DNA from: Pseudomonas sp. LS-2
GTDB lineage: Bacteria > Pseudomonadota > Gammaproteobacteria > Pseudomonadales > Pseudomonadaceae
Assembly (NCBI RefSeq): GCF_003605735.1
Contig: NZ_QXTJ01000045.1
Coordinates: forward strand, 88,223-152,222
DNA length: 64,000 nucleotides
Direction: 5' to 3'
Shown: positions 1 through 8,039 of the stretch, in pieces
Numbering within the stretch: the first letter of the stretch is position 1
Layout of the letters: every line of letters begins with the position of its first letter
Position numbers and translations under genes: made by a program
Notes under the pieces: model-generated
Told to the model about the DNA's origin: nothing
The model's database searches: none
The model's input: only the letters and a program-made list of their open reading frames with translations

Positions 1-1
1 C

Positions 2-2647
2 ATCCAGGATCAGATCGCTCGTACACCGGGCGTGGGTGACTTCCAGGTGTTCGGTGCGCAGTATGCGATGCGTATCTGGCTCGACCCGGACAAGCTCAAC
101 AACTTCCAGTTGACCCCGGTTGACGTCAAAACCGCGATCACCGCACAGAACGTTCAGGTCTCCTCGGGCCAGATCGGTGGTCTGCCGGCAGTCAAAGGCC
201 AGCAGCTCAACGCCACTATCATCGGTAAAACCCGTCTGCAGACTGCAGAGCAGTTCGGCGACATTCTGCTCAAGGTCAATCAGGACGGCTCTCAAGTCCG
301 CTTGAAAGACGTCGCCAGCATCGGTCTGGGCGGCGAGAACTACAGCGTCGACGCACAGTTCAACGGCAAACCCGCTTCCGGTCTGGCGATCAAACTGGCG
401 ACCGGCGCGAACGCGCTGGACACCGCCAAGGCCATCCGGGACACCATCAGCCGTCTGGAGCCGTTCTTCCCGCCAGGCATGAAAGTGGTTTACCCGTATG
501 ACACGACACCGGTTGTAAAAGAGTCGATCAACGGCGTAGTCCATACACTGGGCGAAGCGATCATCCTCGTATTCCTGGTGATGTACCTGTTCCTGCAGAA
601 CTTCCGCGCCACCATCATCACCACGATGACGGTTCCGGTCGTATTGCTCGGCACATTCGGCATCCTTGCCGCCGCAGGCTTCACCATCAACACGCTGACG
701 ATGTTCGGCATGGTGCTGGCCATCGGGCTGTTGGTGGACGATGCCATCGTCGTCGTGGAAAACGTCGAGCGGGTGATGGCCGAGGACCATTTATCGCCTC
801 GAGATGCCACGCGCAAGTCCATGGAGCAGATCCAGGGCGCGTTGGTCGGTATCGCGATGGTGCTCTCGGCAGTACTGCTGCCGATGGCGTTCTTTGGCGG
901 CTCCACGGGTGTGATCTACCGGCAGTTCTCGATTACCGTGGTCTCTGCGATGGCGCTTTCGGTACTGGTCGCACTGGTCTTTACCCCGGCCCTCTGCGCC
1001 ACAATGCTCAAGCCGATCGACCCTGAGAAGCACGGCCAACCGCGCAAGGGTTTCTTTGGCTGGTTCAACCGCACCTTCGACCGTGGCGTACTGAGCTACG
1101 AGCGTGGTGTGGGTAACGTCATTGGTCACAAGATCCCGGCGTTCCTGGTCTACATCCTGATTTTCGCCGGCATGATCTGGATGTTCACCCGCATCCCGAC
1201 TGCGTTCCTGCCTGAAGAAGACCAGGGCGTGATCTTTGCCCAGGTACAGACACCGCCCGGCTCCACGGCCGAGCGTACTCAGAACACCCTGGACAAGATG
1301 CGTGAGTTCCTGCTGACCGACCCGGGCGTTCAGTCCGTGTTCACTGTCAACGGCTTCAACTTCGCCGGTCGTGGTCAGAGTTCCGGCCTTGGCTTCGTGA
1401 TGCTCAAGTCATGGGAAGAGCGTGATTCATCGAACACCGTGTTTGAAGTGGCCAAGCGGGCTCAGGCTCACTTCTTCGGTTTCCGTGACGCCATGTCCTT
1501 CGCTGTCGTTCCTCCGGCGGTACTGGAACTGGGTAACGCCACCGGTTTCGACTTGTACTTGCAGGACCAGGGTGGCCTGGGCCACGAAAAACTGATGCAG
1601 GCGCGTAACCAGCTATTGGGTCTGGCGGCGCAAAGCAAGGTCTTGACAGGCGTGCGTCCTAACGGCCTGACTGACGAACCGCAATATCAGCTGATCATCG
1701 ATGACGAGAAAGCGCGCGCCCTGGGCGTGACGCAATCGGACATCAACACTACCCTTTCGGTGGCGATGGGCGGTAACTACGTCAACGACTTCATCGACCG
1801 CGGTCGGGTCAAGAAGGTGTACATCATGGGTAATCCGAAATCCCGGATGAGCCCTGAAGACCTGAAGAAATGGTACGTACGCAACGCCAGCGGCACCATG
1901 GTTCCGTTCGATGCCTTCGCCGGAGGCGAGTGGGTATTCGGCTCGCCGAAACTGTCGCGTTACAACGGTGTTCCAGCAGAGGAAATCCTCGGTACTCCGG
2001 CACCGGGCTACAGTACGGGCCAGGCGATGGCTGAAATCGAACGCCTGGCGCAGCAGTTGCCACAGGGCATCGGCTATTCGTGGACGGGTCTGTCGTTCGA
2101 AGAGCGACTCTCCGGTTCGCAGGCGCCAGCGCTATACGCGATCTCGGTATTGGTGGTCTTCCTCTGTCTGGCAGCGCTGTATGAAAGCTGGTCGATCCCG
2201 ATTGCGGTCCTGTTGGTCGTGCCATTGGGTGTGATCGGTGCGTTGATGGCGACCAGCCTGCGCGGTCTGTCGAACGACGTGTTCTTCCAGGTGGGTCTGT
2301 TGGTGACGGTGGGTCTGGCGGCGAAAAACGCCATTCTGATCGTCGAGTTCGCCAAGGAACTGCATGAACAGGGCAAGAGCCTGGCCGATGCCGCCATCGA
2401 AGCGTGCCGCATGCGTCTGCGTCCGATCGTGATGACGTCCATGGCGTTCATCCTCGGTGTGGTCCCGCTCACCATTTCCACCGGCGCGGGTTCGGGCAGT
2501 CAGCATTCGATCGGTACCGGCGTGATCGGCGGTATGATTACCGCGACGGTCCTGGCGATCTTCTGGGTACCGTTGTTCTTCGTATCGGTATCCTCGCTGT
2601 TCAAGAGCAAACAGAAACACATCCCACACGATGAGGCTGGCCAATGA
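2..2647 (+). CDS. mexB: RND multidrug efflux inner-membrane transporter (MexB/TtgB/EmhB type), 5' end outside window
   Basis: This is the C-terminal 881 or so residues of a proton-driven RND drug exporter; the reading frame is open to the left edge, so the start and about the first 165 residues lie upstream. It would pump hydrophobic drugs from the periplasm and inner leaflet through a periplasmic adaptor to the outer-membrane channel encoded next. The sequence shows the paired aspartates of the proton relay in the helix GLLVDDAIVVVENV, two blocks of hydrophobic helices separated by large periplasmic loops, and an HAE1-like C-terminus. The stop overlaps the oprM start (ATGA), so the two are translationally coupled. 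Family assignment is firm. The name mexB is by similarity to the Pseudomonas MexAB-OprM/TtgABC/EmhABC systems; the adaptor gene is expected just upstream but is not in the window. Confidence 0.93.
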   Translation: MQDQIARTPGVGDFQVFGAQYAMRIWLDPDKLNNFQLTPVDVKTAITAQNVQVSSGQIGGLPAVKGQQLNATIIGKTRLQTAEQFGDILLKVNQDGSQVRLKDVASIGLGGENYSVDAQFNGKPASGLAIKLATGANALDTAKAIRDTISRLEPFFPPGMKVVYPYDTTPVVKESINGVVHTLGEAIILVFLVMYLFLQNFRATIITTMTVPVVLLGTFGILAAAGFTINTLTMFGMVLAIGLLVDDAIVVVENVERVMAEDHLSPRDATRKSMEQIQGALVGIAMVLSAVLLPMAFFGGSTGVIYRQFSITVVSAMALSVLVALVFTPALCATMLKPIDPEKHGQPRKGFFGWFNRTFDRGVLSYERGVGNVIGHKIPAFLVYILIFAGMIWMFTRIPTAFLPEEDQGVIFAQVQTPPGSTAERTQNTLDKMREFLLTDPGVQSVFTVNGFNFAGRGQSSGLGFVMLKSWEERDSSNTVFEVAKRAQAHFFGFRDAMSFAVVPPAVLELGNATGFDLYLQDQGGLGHEKLMQARNQLLGLAAQSKVLTGVRPNGLTDEPQYQLIIDDEKARALGVTQSDINTTLSVAMGGNYVNDFIDRGRVKKVYIMGNPKSRMSPEDLKKWYVRNASGTMVPFDAFAGGEWVFGSPKLSRYNGVPAEEILGTPAPGYSTGQAMAEIERLAQQLPQGIGYSWTGLSFEERLSGSQAPALYAISVLVVFLCLAALYESWSIPIAVLLVVPLGVIGALMATSLRGLSNDVFFQVGLLVTVGLAAKNAILIVEFAKELHEQGKSLADAAIEACRMRLRPIVMTSMAFILGVVPLTISTGAGSGSQHSIGTGVIGGMITATVLAIFWVPLFFVSVSSLFKSKQKHIPHDEAGQ

Positions 2648-4110
2648 GCAAGTCCCTGATCTCTCTGGCAGTTACCGCGTTCGTGCTTAGCGGCTGCTCG
2701 TTGATCCCCGATTACAAGCAACCTGCAGCACCGGTGGCCGCTCAGTATCCGCAAGGTCCGGCGTATTCGCCGGCCGAAGCGGCCAACCAGGCAGCCGCTG
2801 AACAGGGCTGGCGTCAGTTCTTTCATGACCCGGCCTTGCAACAGCTGATTCAGACTGCACTGACGAACAACCGCGACCTGCGTGTCGCGGCGCTGAACAT
2901 CGATGCATACCGTGCGCAGTACCGCATCCAGCGTGCAGACCTGTATCCGGCAGTGAACGCCGAGGCCACCGGCACCCGTCAGCGGGTTCCGGGGGACCTG
3001 TCACAGACCGGTGAGGCTCGCATCACCAGCCAGTACTCGGTCGGCCTGGGCGTCAGCTCCTATGAGCTGGATCTGTTCGGTCGAGTTCGCAGCCTGAGCG
3101 AGCAGGCCCTCGAGACCTACTTCGCCAGTGAAGAAGCCCGTCGCAGTACGCAGATCAGCCTGGTGGCCAACGTCGCCAATGCCTATCTGACCTGGCAGGC
3201 GGACAAGGAACTGCTGAAGCTGACTCAGGACACGTTGGGCGCGTTCGAAGAAAGCTTGCGTCTGACCTCGCGCAGCAACGAAGTGGGCGTGGCGTCGGCC
3301 CTGGACCTGGCGCAGTCGCGGACCTCCGTCGAAAGCGCTCGCGTCAGTCTGGCCCGTTACCAGCGCCTGGTCGCACAGGACGAGAACAACCTTGTCCTGC
3401 TGCTGGGCACCGGCCTGCCAGCCAACCTGCCCGCCGCGCAACCGTTGAGCGCCGACATGCTCAATGAAATGCCGGCTGGCCTGCCGTCGGAACTGCTGCA
3501 GCGTCGTCCGGACATCCTTCAGGCCGAACATACCCTGAAGGCCGCCAACGCGAACATTGGCGCTGCACGTGCCGCGTTCTTCCCCAGCATCAGCCTGACG
3601 GCCAGTGCCGGTACGGCGAGTGGCGATCTGAGCGGTCTGTTCAAGGGTGGCTCGGGCTCATGGCTGTTCACGCCGACCATCAATCTGCCGATCTTCAACG
3701 CAGGCAGCCTGCGCGCCAGCCTGGACTACTCCAAGATCCAGAAGGACATCGGCGTCGCCAACTACGAGAAGGCGATTCAGACCGCGTTCCAGGAAGTCTC
3801 CGACGGCCTGGCCTCGCGCAAGACCTTCGTCGATCAGCTCAAGGCGCAGACCGATTTCGTCAACGCCAACCAGGACTACTACCGTCTGGCCGAGCGTCGC
3901 TATCGTATCGGTGTCGACAGCAACCTGACCTTCCTCGATGCTCAGCGTCAGTTGTTCAGTGCCCAGCAATCGCTGATCACCGACCGTCTGTCGCAACTGT
4001 CCGCCGAGGTCAACCTGTACCGCGCTCTTGGTGGCGGCTGGTACGAACAGACCACCGCCGGCCAGAAGAAACCGACGTCGGGCGATGTCCCGCCAATGCG
4101 GATGTTCTGA
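2644..4110 (+). CDS. oprM: Outer-membrane efflux channel lipoprotein (OprM/TtgC type)
   Basis: Outer-membrane factor of the tripartite pump, forming the trimeric channel-tunnel. The 488-residue protein matches the usual OprM length. It begins with a lipoprotein signal ending in the lipobox LSGC (Cys18). Two OEP repeats follow, rich in alanine, glutamine and leucine and with the expected coiled-coil character, including the typical LLQRRPDI block between them. The start ATG overlaps the stop of mexB by 4 bases, so it is the last gene of the pump operon. A strong terminator follows 14 bases after the stop. Other names for close relatives are ttgC, emhC and arpC. Confidence 0.94.
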   Translation: MSKSLISLAVTAFVLSGCSLIPDYKQPAAPVAAQYPQGPAYSPAEAANQAAAEQGWRQFFHDPALQQLIQTALTNNRDLRVAALNIDAYRAQYRIQRADLYPAVNAEATGTRQRVPGDLSQTGEARITSQYSVGLGVSSYELDLFGRVRSLSEQALETYFASEEARRSTQISLVANVANAYLTWQADKELLKLTQDTLGAFEESLRLTSRSNEVGVASALDLAQSRTSVESARVSLARYQRLVAQDENNLVLLLGTGLPANLPAAQPLSADMLNEMPAGLPSELLQRRPDILQAEHTLKAANANIGAARAAFFPSISLTASAGTASGDLSGLFKGGSGSWLFTPTINLPIFNAGSLRASLDYSKIQKDIGVANYEKAIQTAFQEVSDGLASRKTFVDQLKAQTDFVNANQDYYRLAERRYRIGVDSNLTFLDAQRQLFSAQQSLITDRLSQLSAEVNLYRALGGGWYEQTTAGQKKPTSGDVPPMRMF

Positions 4111-4123
4111 TTCAACGCTCAAT

Positions 4124-4152
4124 AAAAAACCCACCGTTCGGTGGGTTTTTTT
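4124..4152 (+). terminator. Intrinsic terminator between oprM and pcaD, probably bidirectional
   Basis: A hairpin with stem CCCACC/GGTGGG is flanked by an A-run on the left and a T-run on the right, so the stem can extend through A:T pairs. It lies between two convergent genes and has a U-tract on both strands, so it can end the efflux operon and the pca transcript. Confidence 0.9.
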
Positions 4153-4179
4153 ATGGACATTGGGCCCATGCGCTGGGCA

Positions 4180-4968
4180 TCAGCTCAACAGAAACTCAGT
4201 GACCCGCAACGTAAACGTTTCACCTAACTCAACGCTCGACAGATGCGCTGCGTAGTAGTCCGACAGCTGCGAGCCAGCAATGTGATTCTGCAGATAATGC
4301 CCGTCCGCTACGGTTGTCACCGCATCGTGGCTACCGCAGATGATCAGCGTATCGACCGATATCGACCCCACCTGCTTGCGAAAATCGGCATCGCGCACCG
4401 CTGCACAGCAGGCTGCATAACCCAGAGGCGACGTAGCCGCCAGCACGTCAGTGACCGGCGTGACTTTATCGGCATGATCGCGAGCAAAATCCGGGGTAAA
4501 CCATCGGCCTACAGCACCGGCGCCCAGTTCCTTCATCGCCTGCTCTGCGCCCTTCTCCACCATCTCGATGCGTGGGCCCCACATTTCAGCACCGCCGATT
4601 TTCGCAGCGGTGTTGCACAGAATCAGTTTGTGCAGACGATCGCTGGCGTGAATGCCCAGCCACTGCCCGATCAACCCGCCCATCGACAAGCCGCAGAAGT
4701 GCGCCTTTTCGATGTTCAATTCATCCAGCAAGGCCAGCACGTCACGCCCCAGTTGCTCGATGGTGTAAGGGCCCTGAGTGACCAGAGACTTGCCATGGCC
4801 GCGGGTGTCGTAACGCACGACCCGGAACGACTTGCTGAACGACGCGATCTGCGCGTCCCACATGTGCAGATCTGTACCCAGCGAATTGGACATTACCAGT
4901 ACCGGGGCCTGTGCAGGGCCTTCGACCTGGTAATGCATTTCACCGTCTTCAAGTTGTACGAATGCCAT
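4180..4968 (-). CDS. pcaD: 3-oxoadipate enol-lactonase
   Basis: Hydrolyses beta-ketoadipate enol-lactone to beta-ketoadipate, the step where the protocatechuate and catechol branches join; cytosolic. The 262-residue alpha/beta-hydrolase shows the nucleophile elbow GLSMGG (Ser95), an Asp in GSHD (Asp215) and a late His (His242), completing the triad, with the early DTRGHG motif. A GGGAG ribosome site precedes the ATG. In most pseudomonads pcaD is followed by pcaC and preceded by pcaB; here neither is present. The upstream neighbour is pcaT, 83 bases away, and downstream is only the terminator shared with oprM. The gene itself looks intact. Confidence 0.93.
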   Translation of the reverse strand: MAFVQLEDGEMHYQVEGPAQAPVLVMSNSLGTDLHMWDAQIASFSKSFRVVRYDTRGHGKSLVTQGPYTIEQLGRDVLALLDELNIEKAHFCGLSMGGLIGQWLGIHASDRLHKLILCNTAAKIGGAEMWGPRIEMVEKGAEQAMKELGAGAVGRWFTPDFARDHADKVTPVTDVLAATSPLGYAACCAAVRDADFRKQVGSISVDTLIICGSHDAVTTVADGHYLQNHIAGSQLSDYYAAHLSSVELGETFTLRVTEFLLS

Positions 4969-5022
4969 AGCAGCTCCCTTTCATTGAGCACTTGCGTGAG
5001 GGTCATCAAGAGTATGGATCAA

Positions 5023-5044
5023 GCGCGCCTGCTCGCAGGCGCGC
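5023..5044 (-). other. GC-rich inverted repeat in the pcaT-pcaD gap
   Basis: A near-perfect hairpin, GCGCGCCTG paired with CAGGCGCGC around a 4-base loop, lies 7 bases after the pcaT stop. No U-tract follows on the minus strand, so it is not a standard terminator; it may stabilise or process the message. It sits where pcaB lies in other Pseudomonas pca operons, so it could also mark a deletion junction (inference). A short open frame, ending in TLDDPHASAQ and a TGA just before the pcaD ribosome site, may be vector-less remnant coding sequence; I cannot identify it. Confidence 0.5.
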
Positions 5045-5051
5045 GGTTGAA

Positions 5052-6341
5052 TCAGAGGTCTTCGTGCAGATACGCCGGCTTCTTCGGCAGCCGCAGACTG
5101 AACAGGAAAGCAATCGCCATCATGGCGGTCACATACCAATAGAAGACGTTTTCCGAGCCCATGTTCTTGAAGCTCAGGGCGACGAATTCCGCCGAACCAC
5201 CGAAGATCGCATTGGCCACAGCGTAAGCCAGACCTACGCCCAGAGCACGCACATGCACGGGGAACATCTCCGCTTTTACGAGGCCGCTGATCGAGGTGTA
5301 GAAACTCACGATCGCCAGTGCCAGGGTAATCAGCACGAATGCCATGACGGGGCTGGTGGTGGTTTTCAGGGTCATCAGCAGCGGCACGGTGCAAACGGTC
5401 CCCAGGCCACCGAACCACAACATCGATGCACGACGGCCGATCTTGTCAGCCAGAGCGCCGAACACCGGCTGCATGCACATGTACAGGAACAGTGCGCCGG
5501 TCATGATGTAACTGGCGGTTTTGGCGTCCATGTGAACGGTGTTCACCAGATACTTCTGCATGTAGGTGGTAAATGTGTAGAAAATCAGCGAGCCACCTGC
5601 GGTATAACCCAACACGGTGATGAAGGCTGCCTTGTTATGCTTGAACAACGCCGACATGCTGCCAGCGTCCTTGTCCTGGCGCACTTCGGCGGTGGTGGTT
5701 TCCTTCAGGGAACGACGCAGCAGCAACGAAATCACGGCTGCGATAGCGCCGACCACGAACGGAATCCGCCAGCCGTAAGCCTTCAGCTCATCGGCACTGA
5801 GGAATTGCTGCAGGATGACCACGGTCAGGACCGCCAACAGTTGGCCGCCAATCAGGGTCACATACTGAAACGAAGCGAAGAAACCACGCTGCCCCCGCAA
5901 CGCGACCTCACTCATGTAGGTGGCCGTGGTGCCATATTCGCCACCCACCGACAGGCCCTGAAACAGGCGTGCCATCAGCAGCAGGAACGGCGCCCAGGCG
6001 CCGATGGAGGCGTAAGTCGGCAGGCAGGCGATGACCAGCGAACCGGCGCACATCATCAGGACCGAAATCATCATGGAGTTCTTGCGGCCATGCTTGTCGG
6101 CCACACGCCCGAACAACCAGCCGCCGATAGGACGCATCAGGAAGCCCGCGGCGAATACGCCAGCCGTGTTGAGCAATTGCACAGTCGGGTCATCGGACGG
6201 AAAGAAAGCCGGTGCGAAGTAGATCGCGCAGAAGGCGTAGACATAGAAGTCGAACCATTCCACGAGGTTGCCTGAAGAGGCACCTACAATTGCAAAAATC
6301 CGTTTGCTCCTTTCTTCTCCGGTGTAGTGAGTCGTTGTCAT
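5052..6341 (-). CDS. pcaT: MFS dicarboxylate/oxoadipate transporter (PcaT-like)
   Basis: Twelve-helix major-facilitator transporter of the metabolite:H+ symporter family, 429 residues, probably importing beta-ketoadipate or related dicarboxylic acids. The sequence shows the family's N-terminal GNLVEWFDFYVYAF block, the loop 2-3 motif GRVADKHGRK, RLFQGLSVGGEYG in helix 4, and a second DKIGRR motif in the C-terminal half. It lies between pcaF and pcaD on the same strand, the position of pcaT in P. putida, which supports the specific name. A 191-base gap containing a long hairpin separates it from pcaF, so it may have its own promoter. KgtP-like alpha-ketoglutarate permeases are the nearest alternative. 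Confidence 0.85.
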   Translation of the reverse strand: MTTTHYTGEERSKRIFAIVGASSGNLVEWFDFYVYAFCAIYFAPAFFPSDDPTVQLLNTAGVFAAGFLMRPIGGWLFGRVADKHGRKNSMMISVLMMCAGSLVIACLPTYASIGAWAPFLLLMARLFQGLSVGGEYGTTATYMSEVALRGQRGFFASFQYVTLIGGQLLAVLTVVILQQFLSADELKAYGWRIPFVVGAIAAVISLLLRRSLKETTTAEVRQDKDAGSMSALFKHNKAAFITVLGYTAGGSLIFYTFTTYMQKYLVNTVHMDAKTASYIMTGALFLYMCMQPVFGALADKIGRRASMLWFGGLGTVCTVPLLMTLKTTTSPVMAFVLITLALAIVSFYTSISGLVKAEMFPVHVRALGVGLAYAVANAIFGGSAEFVALSFKNMGSENVFYWYVTAMMAIAFLFSLRLPKKPAYLHEDL

Positions 6342-6456
6342 TATTTTTCCCCAGTTTTTATAAAGACCGGCCAGTCGGACCAGAATCCAGCCGCCAGTCT
6401 ACGACATAGTCTGCAACACTTAGACTTAAGCAGTAACACTTCGACATCACAAGGAC

Positions 6457-6513
6457 AACCGCCCGAGCCGTCAAGTTGCCTTTTCGTGGAGGCAACTGAC
6501 AGCTCGGGTGGTT
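6457..6513 (-). other. Long imperfect hairpin between pcaF and pcaT
   Basis: AACCGCCCGAGC pairs with GCTCGGGTGGTT (one G-U), and the inner AGTTGCC pairs with GGCAACT with a small bulge, giving a stem of about 20 pairs. It lies just after pcaF. No clear U-run follows on the minus strand, so it may attenuate or process the transcript rather than terminate it fully. Confidence 0.6.
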
Positions 6514-6532
6514 GGTTTCAGGTGTGTGTCGC

Positions 6533-7732
6533 TTATCGTTCTATGGCCAGGGCCAAGCCCTGTCCCACACCGACGCACATGGTCGCCAGTCCTTTGGTGC
6601 CGCCGGTTTTCTCCAATTGATGCAACGCCGTCAGCACCAGACGCGCCCCGCTCATACCCAGAGGATGACCCAGGGAGATGGCGCCGCCGTTGGGATTGAC
6701 CTTCGGCGAATCGTCGGCGATGCCCAGCTCTCGCATGACCGCCAGACCCTGGCTGGCGAAAGCTTCGTTGAGCTCGATGACATCGAAGTCCGAGACCGCC
6801 ATGCCCAGACGCTCGACCAGTTTGCGCACCGCCGGGACCGGACCGATTCCCATGACGCGCGGCTCGACACCCGCGCTGGCCATACCCAACACGCGAGCGC
6901 GAGGGGTGAGGCCGTGCTTCTTGACCGCCTCGGCCGAGGCGAGAATCAACGCCACGGCACCGTCATTCAACCCGGCAGCGTTACCTGCGGTCACCGTCTT
7001 GCCCGAGCCATTGACGGGTTTGAGTTTTGCCAATGCCTCCAGGCTGGTATCGGCGCGCGGGTGCTCGTCCTTGTCGACGACGGTTTCACCCTTCTTGTGG
7101 GCGATACGCACTGGCACGATTTCCTCGGCGAAGAACCCCGAAGCCTGAGCCGCCGCGGTGCGTTGTTGGCTGCGCAGGGCGAAGGCGTCCTGATCCTCCC
7201 GAGAGACCTTGAAGTCCTCGGCCACATTGTCGCCCGTCTGCGGCATGGTCTCGACACCGTACTGGTCTTTCATCTGCGGGTTGACGAAGCGCCAGCCCAG
7301 CGTGGTGTCTTCCAGCTTTTGACCGCGACCGAATGCGGTGTCCGCCTTGCCCATCACGAACGGCGCGCGGGACATGGATTCCACGCCCCCGGCAATCGCC
7401 AGTTCCATCTCGCCACAGGCAATGGCACGAAATGCCGTACCCACCGCATCCAGGCCCGAGGCACACAGACGATTCAAGGTCACGCCCGGTACGGTTTCAG
7501 GCAACCCGGCCAGCAGCGCGGCCATGCGTGCGACGTTGCGGTTGTCCTCACCGGCCTGATTGGCGCAGCCAAGGAATACCTCGTCGACTTCATTCCAGTT
7601 CACCGATGGGTTTCGCTCCATCAGCGCCTTGATCGGCAGGGCGGCGAGGTCGTCGGCACGGACAGTGGCCAATGCGCCGCCGAAACGACCGATGGGCGTA
7701 CGAATCGCATCACAGATAAAAACGTCACGCAT
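6533..7732 (-). CDS. pcaF: 3-oxoadipyl-CoA thiolase
   Basis: Last step of the beta-ketoadipate pathway: cleaves 3-oxoadipyl-CoA with CoA to succinyl-CoA and acetyl-CoA; cytosolic. The 399-residue thiolase shows the acyl-accepting cysteine in NRLCASG (Cys90), the catalytic His in GHPLG (His356) and the second cysteine in CVGVGQG (Cys386). Two adjacent ATG codons exist; I chose the second because it gives the usual MRDVFICDAIRTP start, and the first adds only one Met. The upstream remnant frame stops at a TGA overlapping these start codons, as expected if pcaJ was once translationally coupled to pcaF. The enzyme looks intact although the CoA-transferase that makes its substrate is gone from the operon. 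Confidence 0.94.
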   Translation of the reverse strand: MRDVFICDAIRTPIGRFGGALATVRADDLAALPIKALMERNPSVNWNEVDEVFLGCANQAGEDNRNVARMAALLAGLPETVPGVTLNRLCASGLDAVGTAFRAIACGEMELAIAGGVESMSRAPFVMGKADTAFGRGQKLEDTTLGWRFVNPQMKDQYGVETMPQTGDNVAEDFKVSREDQDAFALRSQQRTAAAQASGFFAEEIVPVRIAHKKGETVVDKDEHPRADTSLEALAKLKPVNGSGKTVTAGNAAGLNDGAVALILASAEAVKKHGLTPRARVLGMASAGVEPRVMGIGPVPAVRKLVERLGMAVSDFDVIELNEAFASQGLAVMRELGIADDSPKVNPNGGAISLGHPLGMSGARLVLTALHQLEKTGGTKGLATMCVGVGQGLALAIER

Positions 7733-7950
7733 CATGCTTCTCCAGTTGCCTGGTCGTGAGCGGCAGCGAAACGCGCTTCCAGATCACGCAGGGCGTTGAG
7801 TTCATATTATTCGGGTTGTACGCAATACCCCACGTCGTCGCCATCGTTGACGAATTGCTTCACAGCACCGTGCAGGGAAAGAAATTCAGCAATGGGCTGC
7901 TCAGGTACAGAATCTGAACCGGTGGACGGCGTATCGAGCAGCGCCAACAT
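7732..7950 (-). pseudogene. Scar of pcaI-pcaJ (3-oxoadipate CoA-transferase): pcaI 5' end joined to pcaJ 3' end
   Basis: Read on the minus strand from an ATG at 7950, the frame gives about 47 codons, including AEFLSLHGAVKQFVNDGDDV. This closely resembles the start of PcaI in the alpha-subunit family, which typically reads like SLRDAVxxFVNDGDTVALEG. The similarity breaks off where the conserved glycine-rich CoA site should follow, and a TAA stop is met at 7807-7809. The same frame then continues as YELNALRDLEARFAAAHD and ends in a TGA overlapping the pcaF start, as the 3' end of pcaJ would. A deletion of roughly 1.5 kb would explain this. The pcaI half is recognised from memory with fair confidence; assigning the tail to pcaJ rests mainly on position. 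Confidence 0.72.
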
Positions 7951-7984
7951 GGGATTGAGGTTATGCCTGGGAGTGAATCGGAAC

Positions 7985-8019
7985 AATCCGATAATCGACT
8001 ATCCGTTCGATAACCGAAC
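7985..8019 (-). promoter_or_regulatory. Probable PcaR operator upstream of the pca operon
   Basis: The 15-mer GTTCGATAACCGAAC at 8005-8019 has inverted arms GTTCG/CGAAC and resembles the known PcaR box core GTTCGATAATCG. A related half site, CCGATAATCGAC, lies at 7988-7999. The pair sits between pcaR and the pca structural genes, the place where PcaR activates pcaIJF in P. putida. The site is kept although pcaIJ has been deleted. Confidence 0.7.
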
Positions 8020-8039
8020 AGATAGTTAAACGATGTTGC

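Noticed and set aside
4992..6275. 427-codon plus-strand open frame opposite pcaT
   Set aside because: Gln/His/Arg-rich antisense frame of a clear MFS gene.
7796..8029. 77-codon plus-strand frame upstream of pcaR
   Set aside because: It lies opposite the pcaI scar and the PcaR operators, is Ser/Cys/Asn-rich and has no ribosome site; the minus-strand reading has real similarity.
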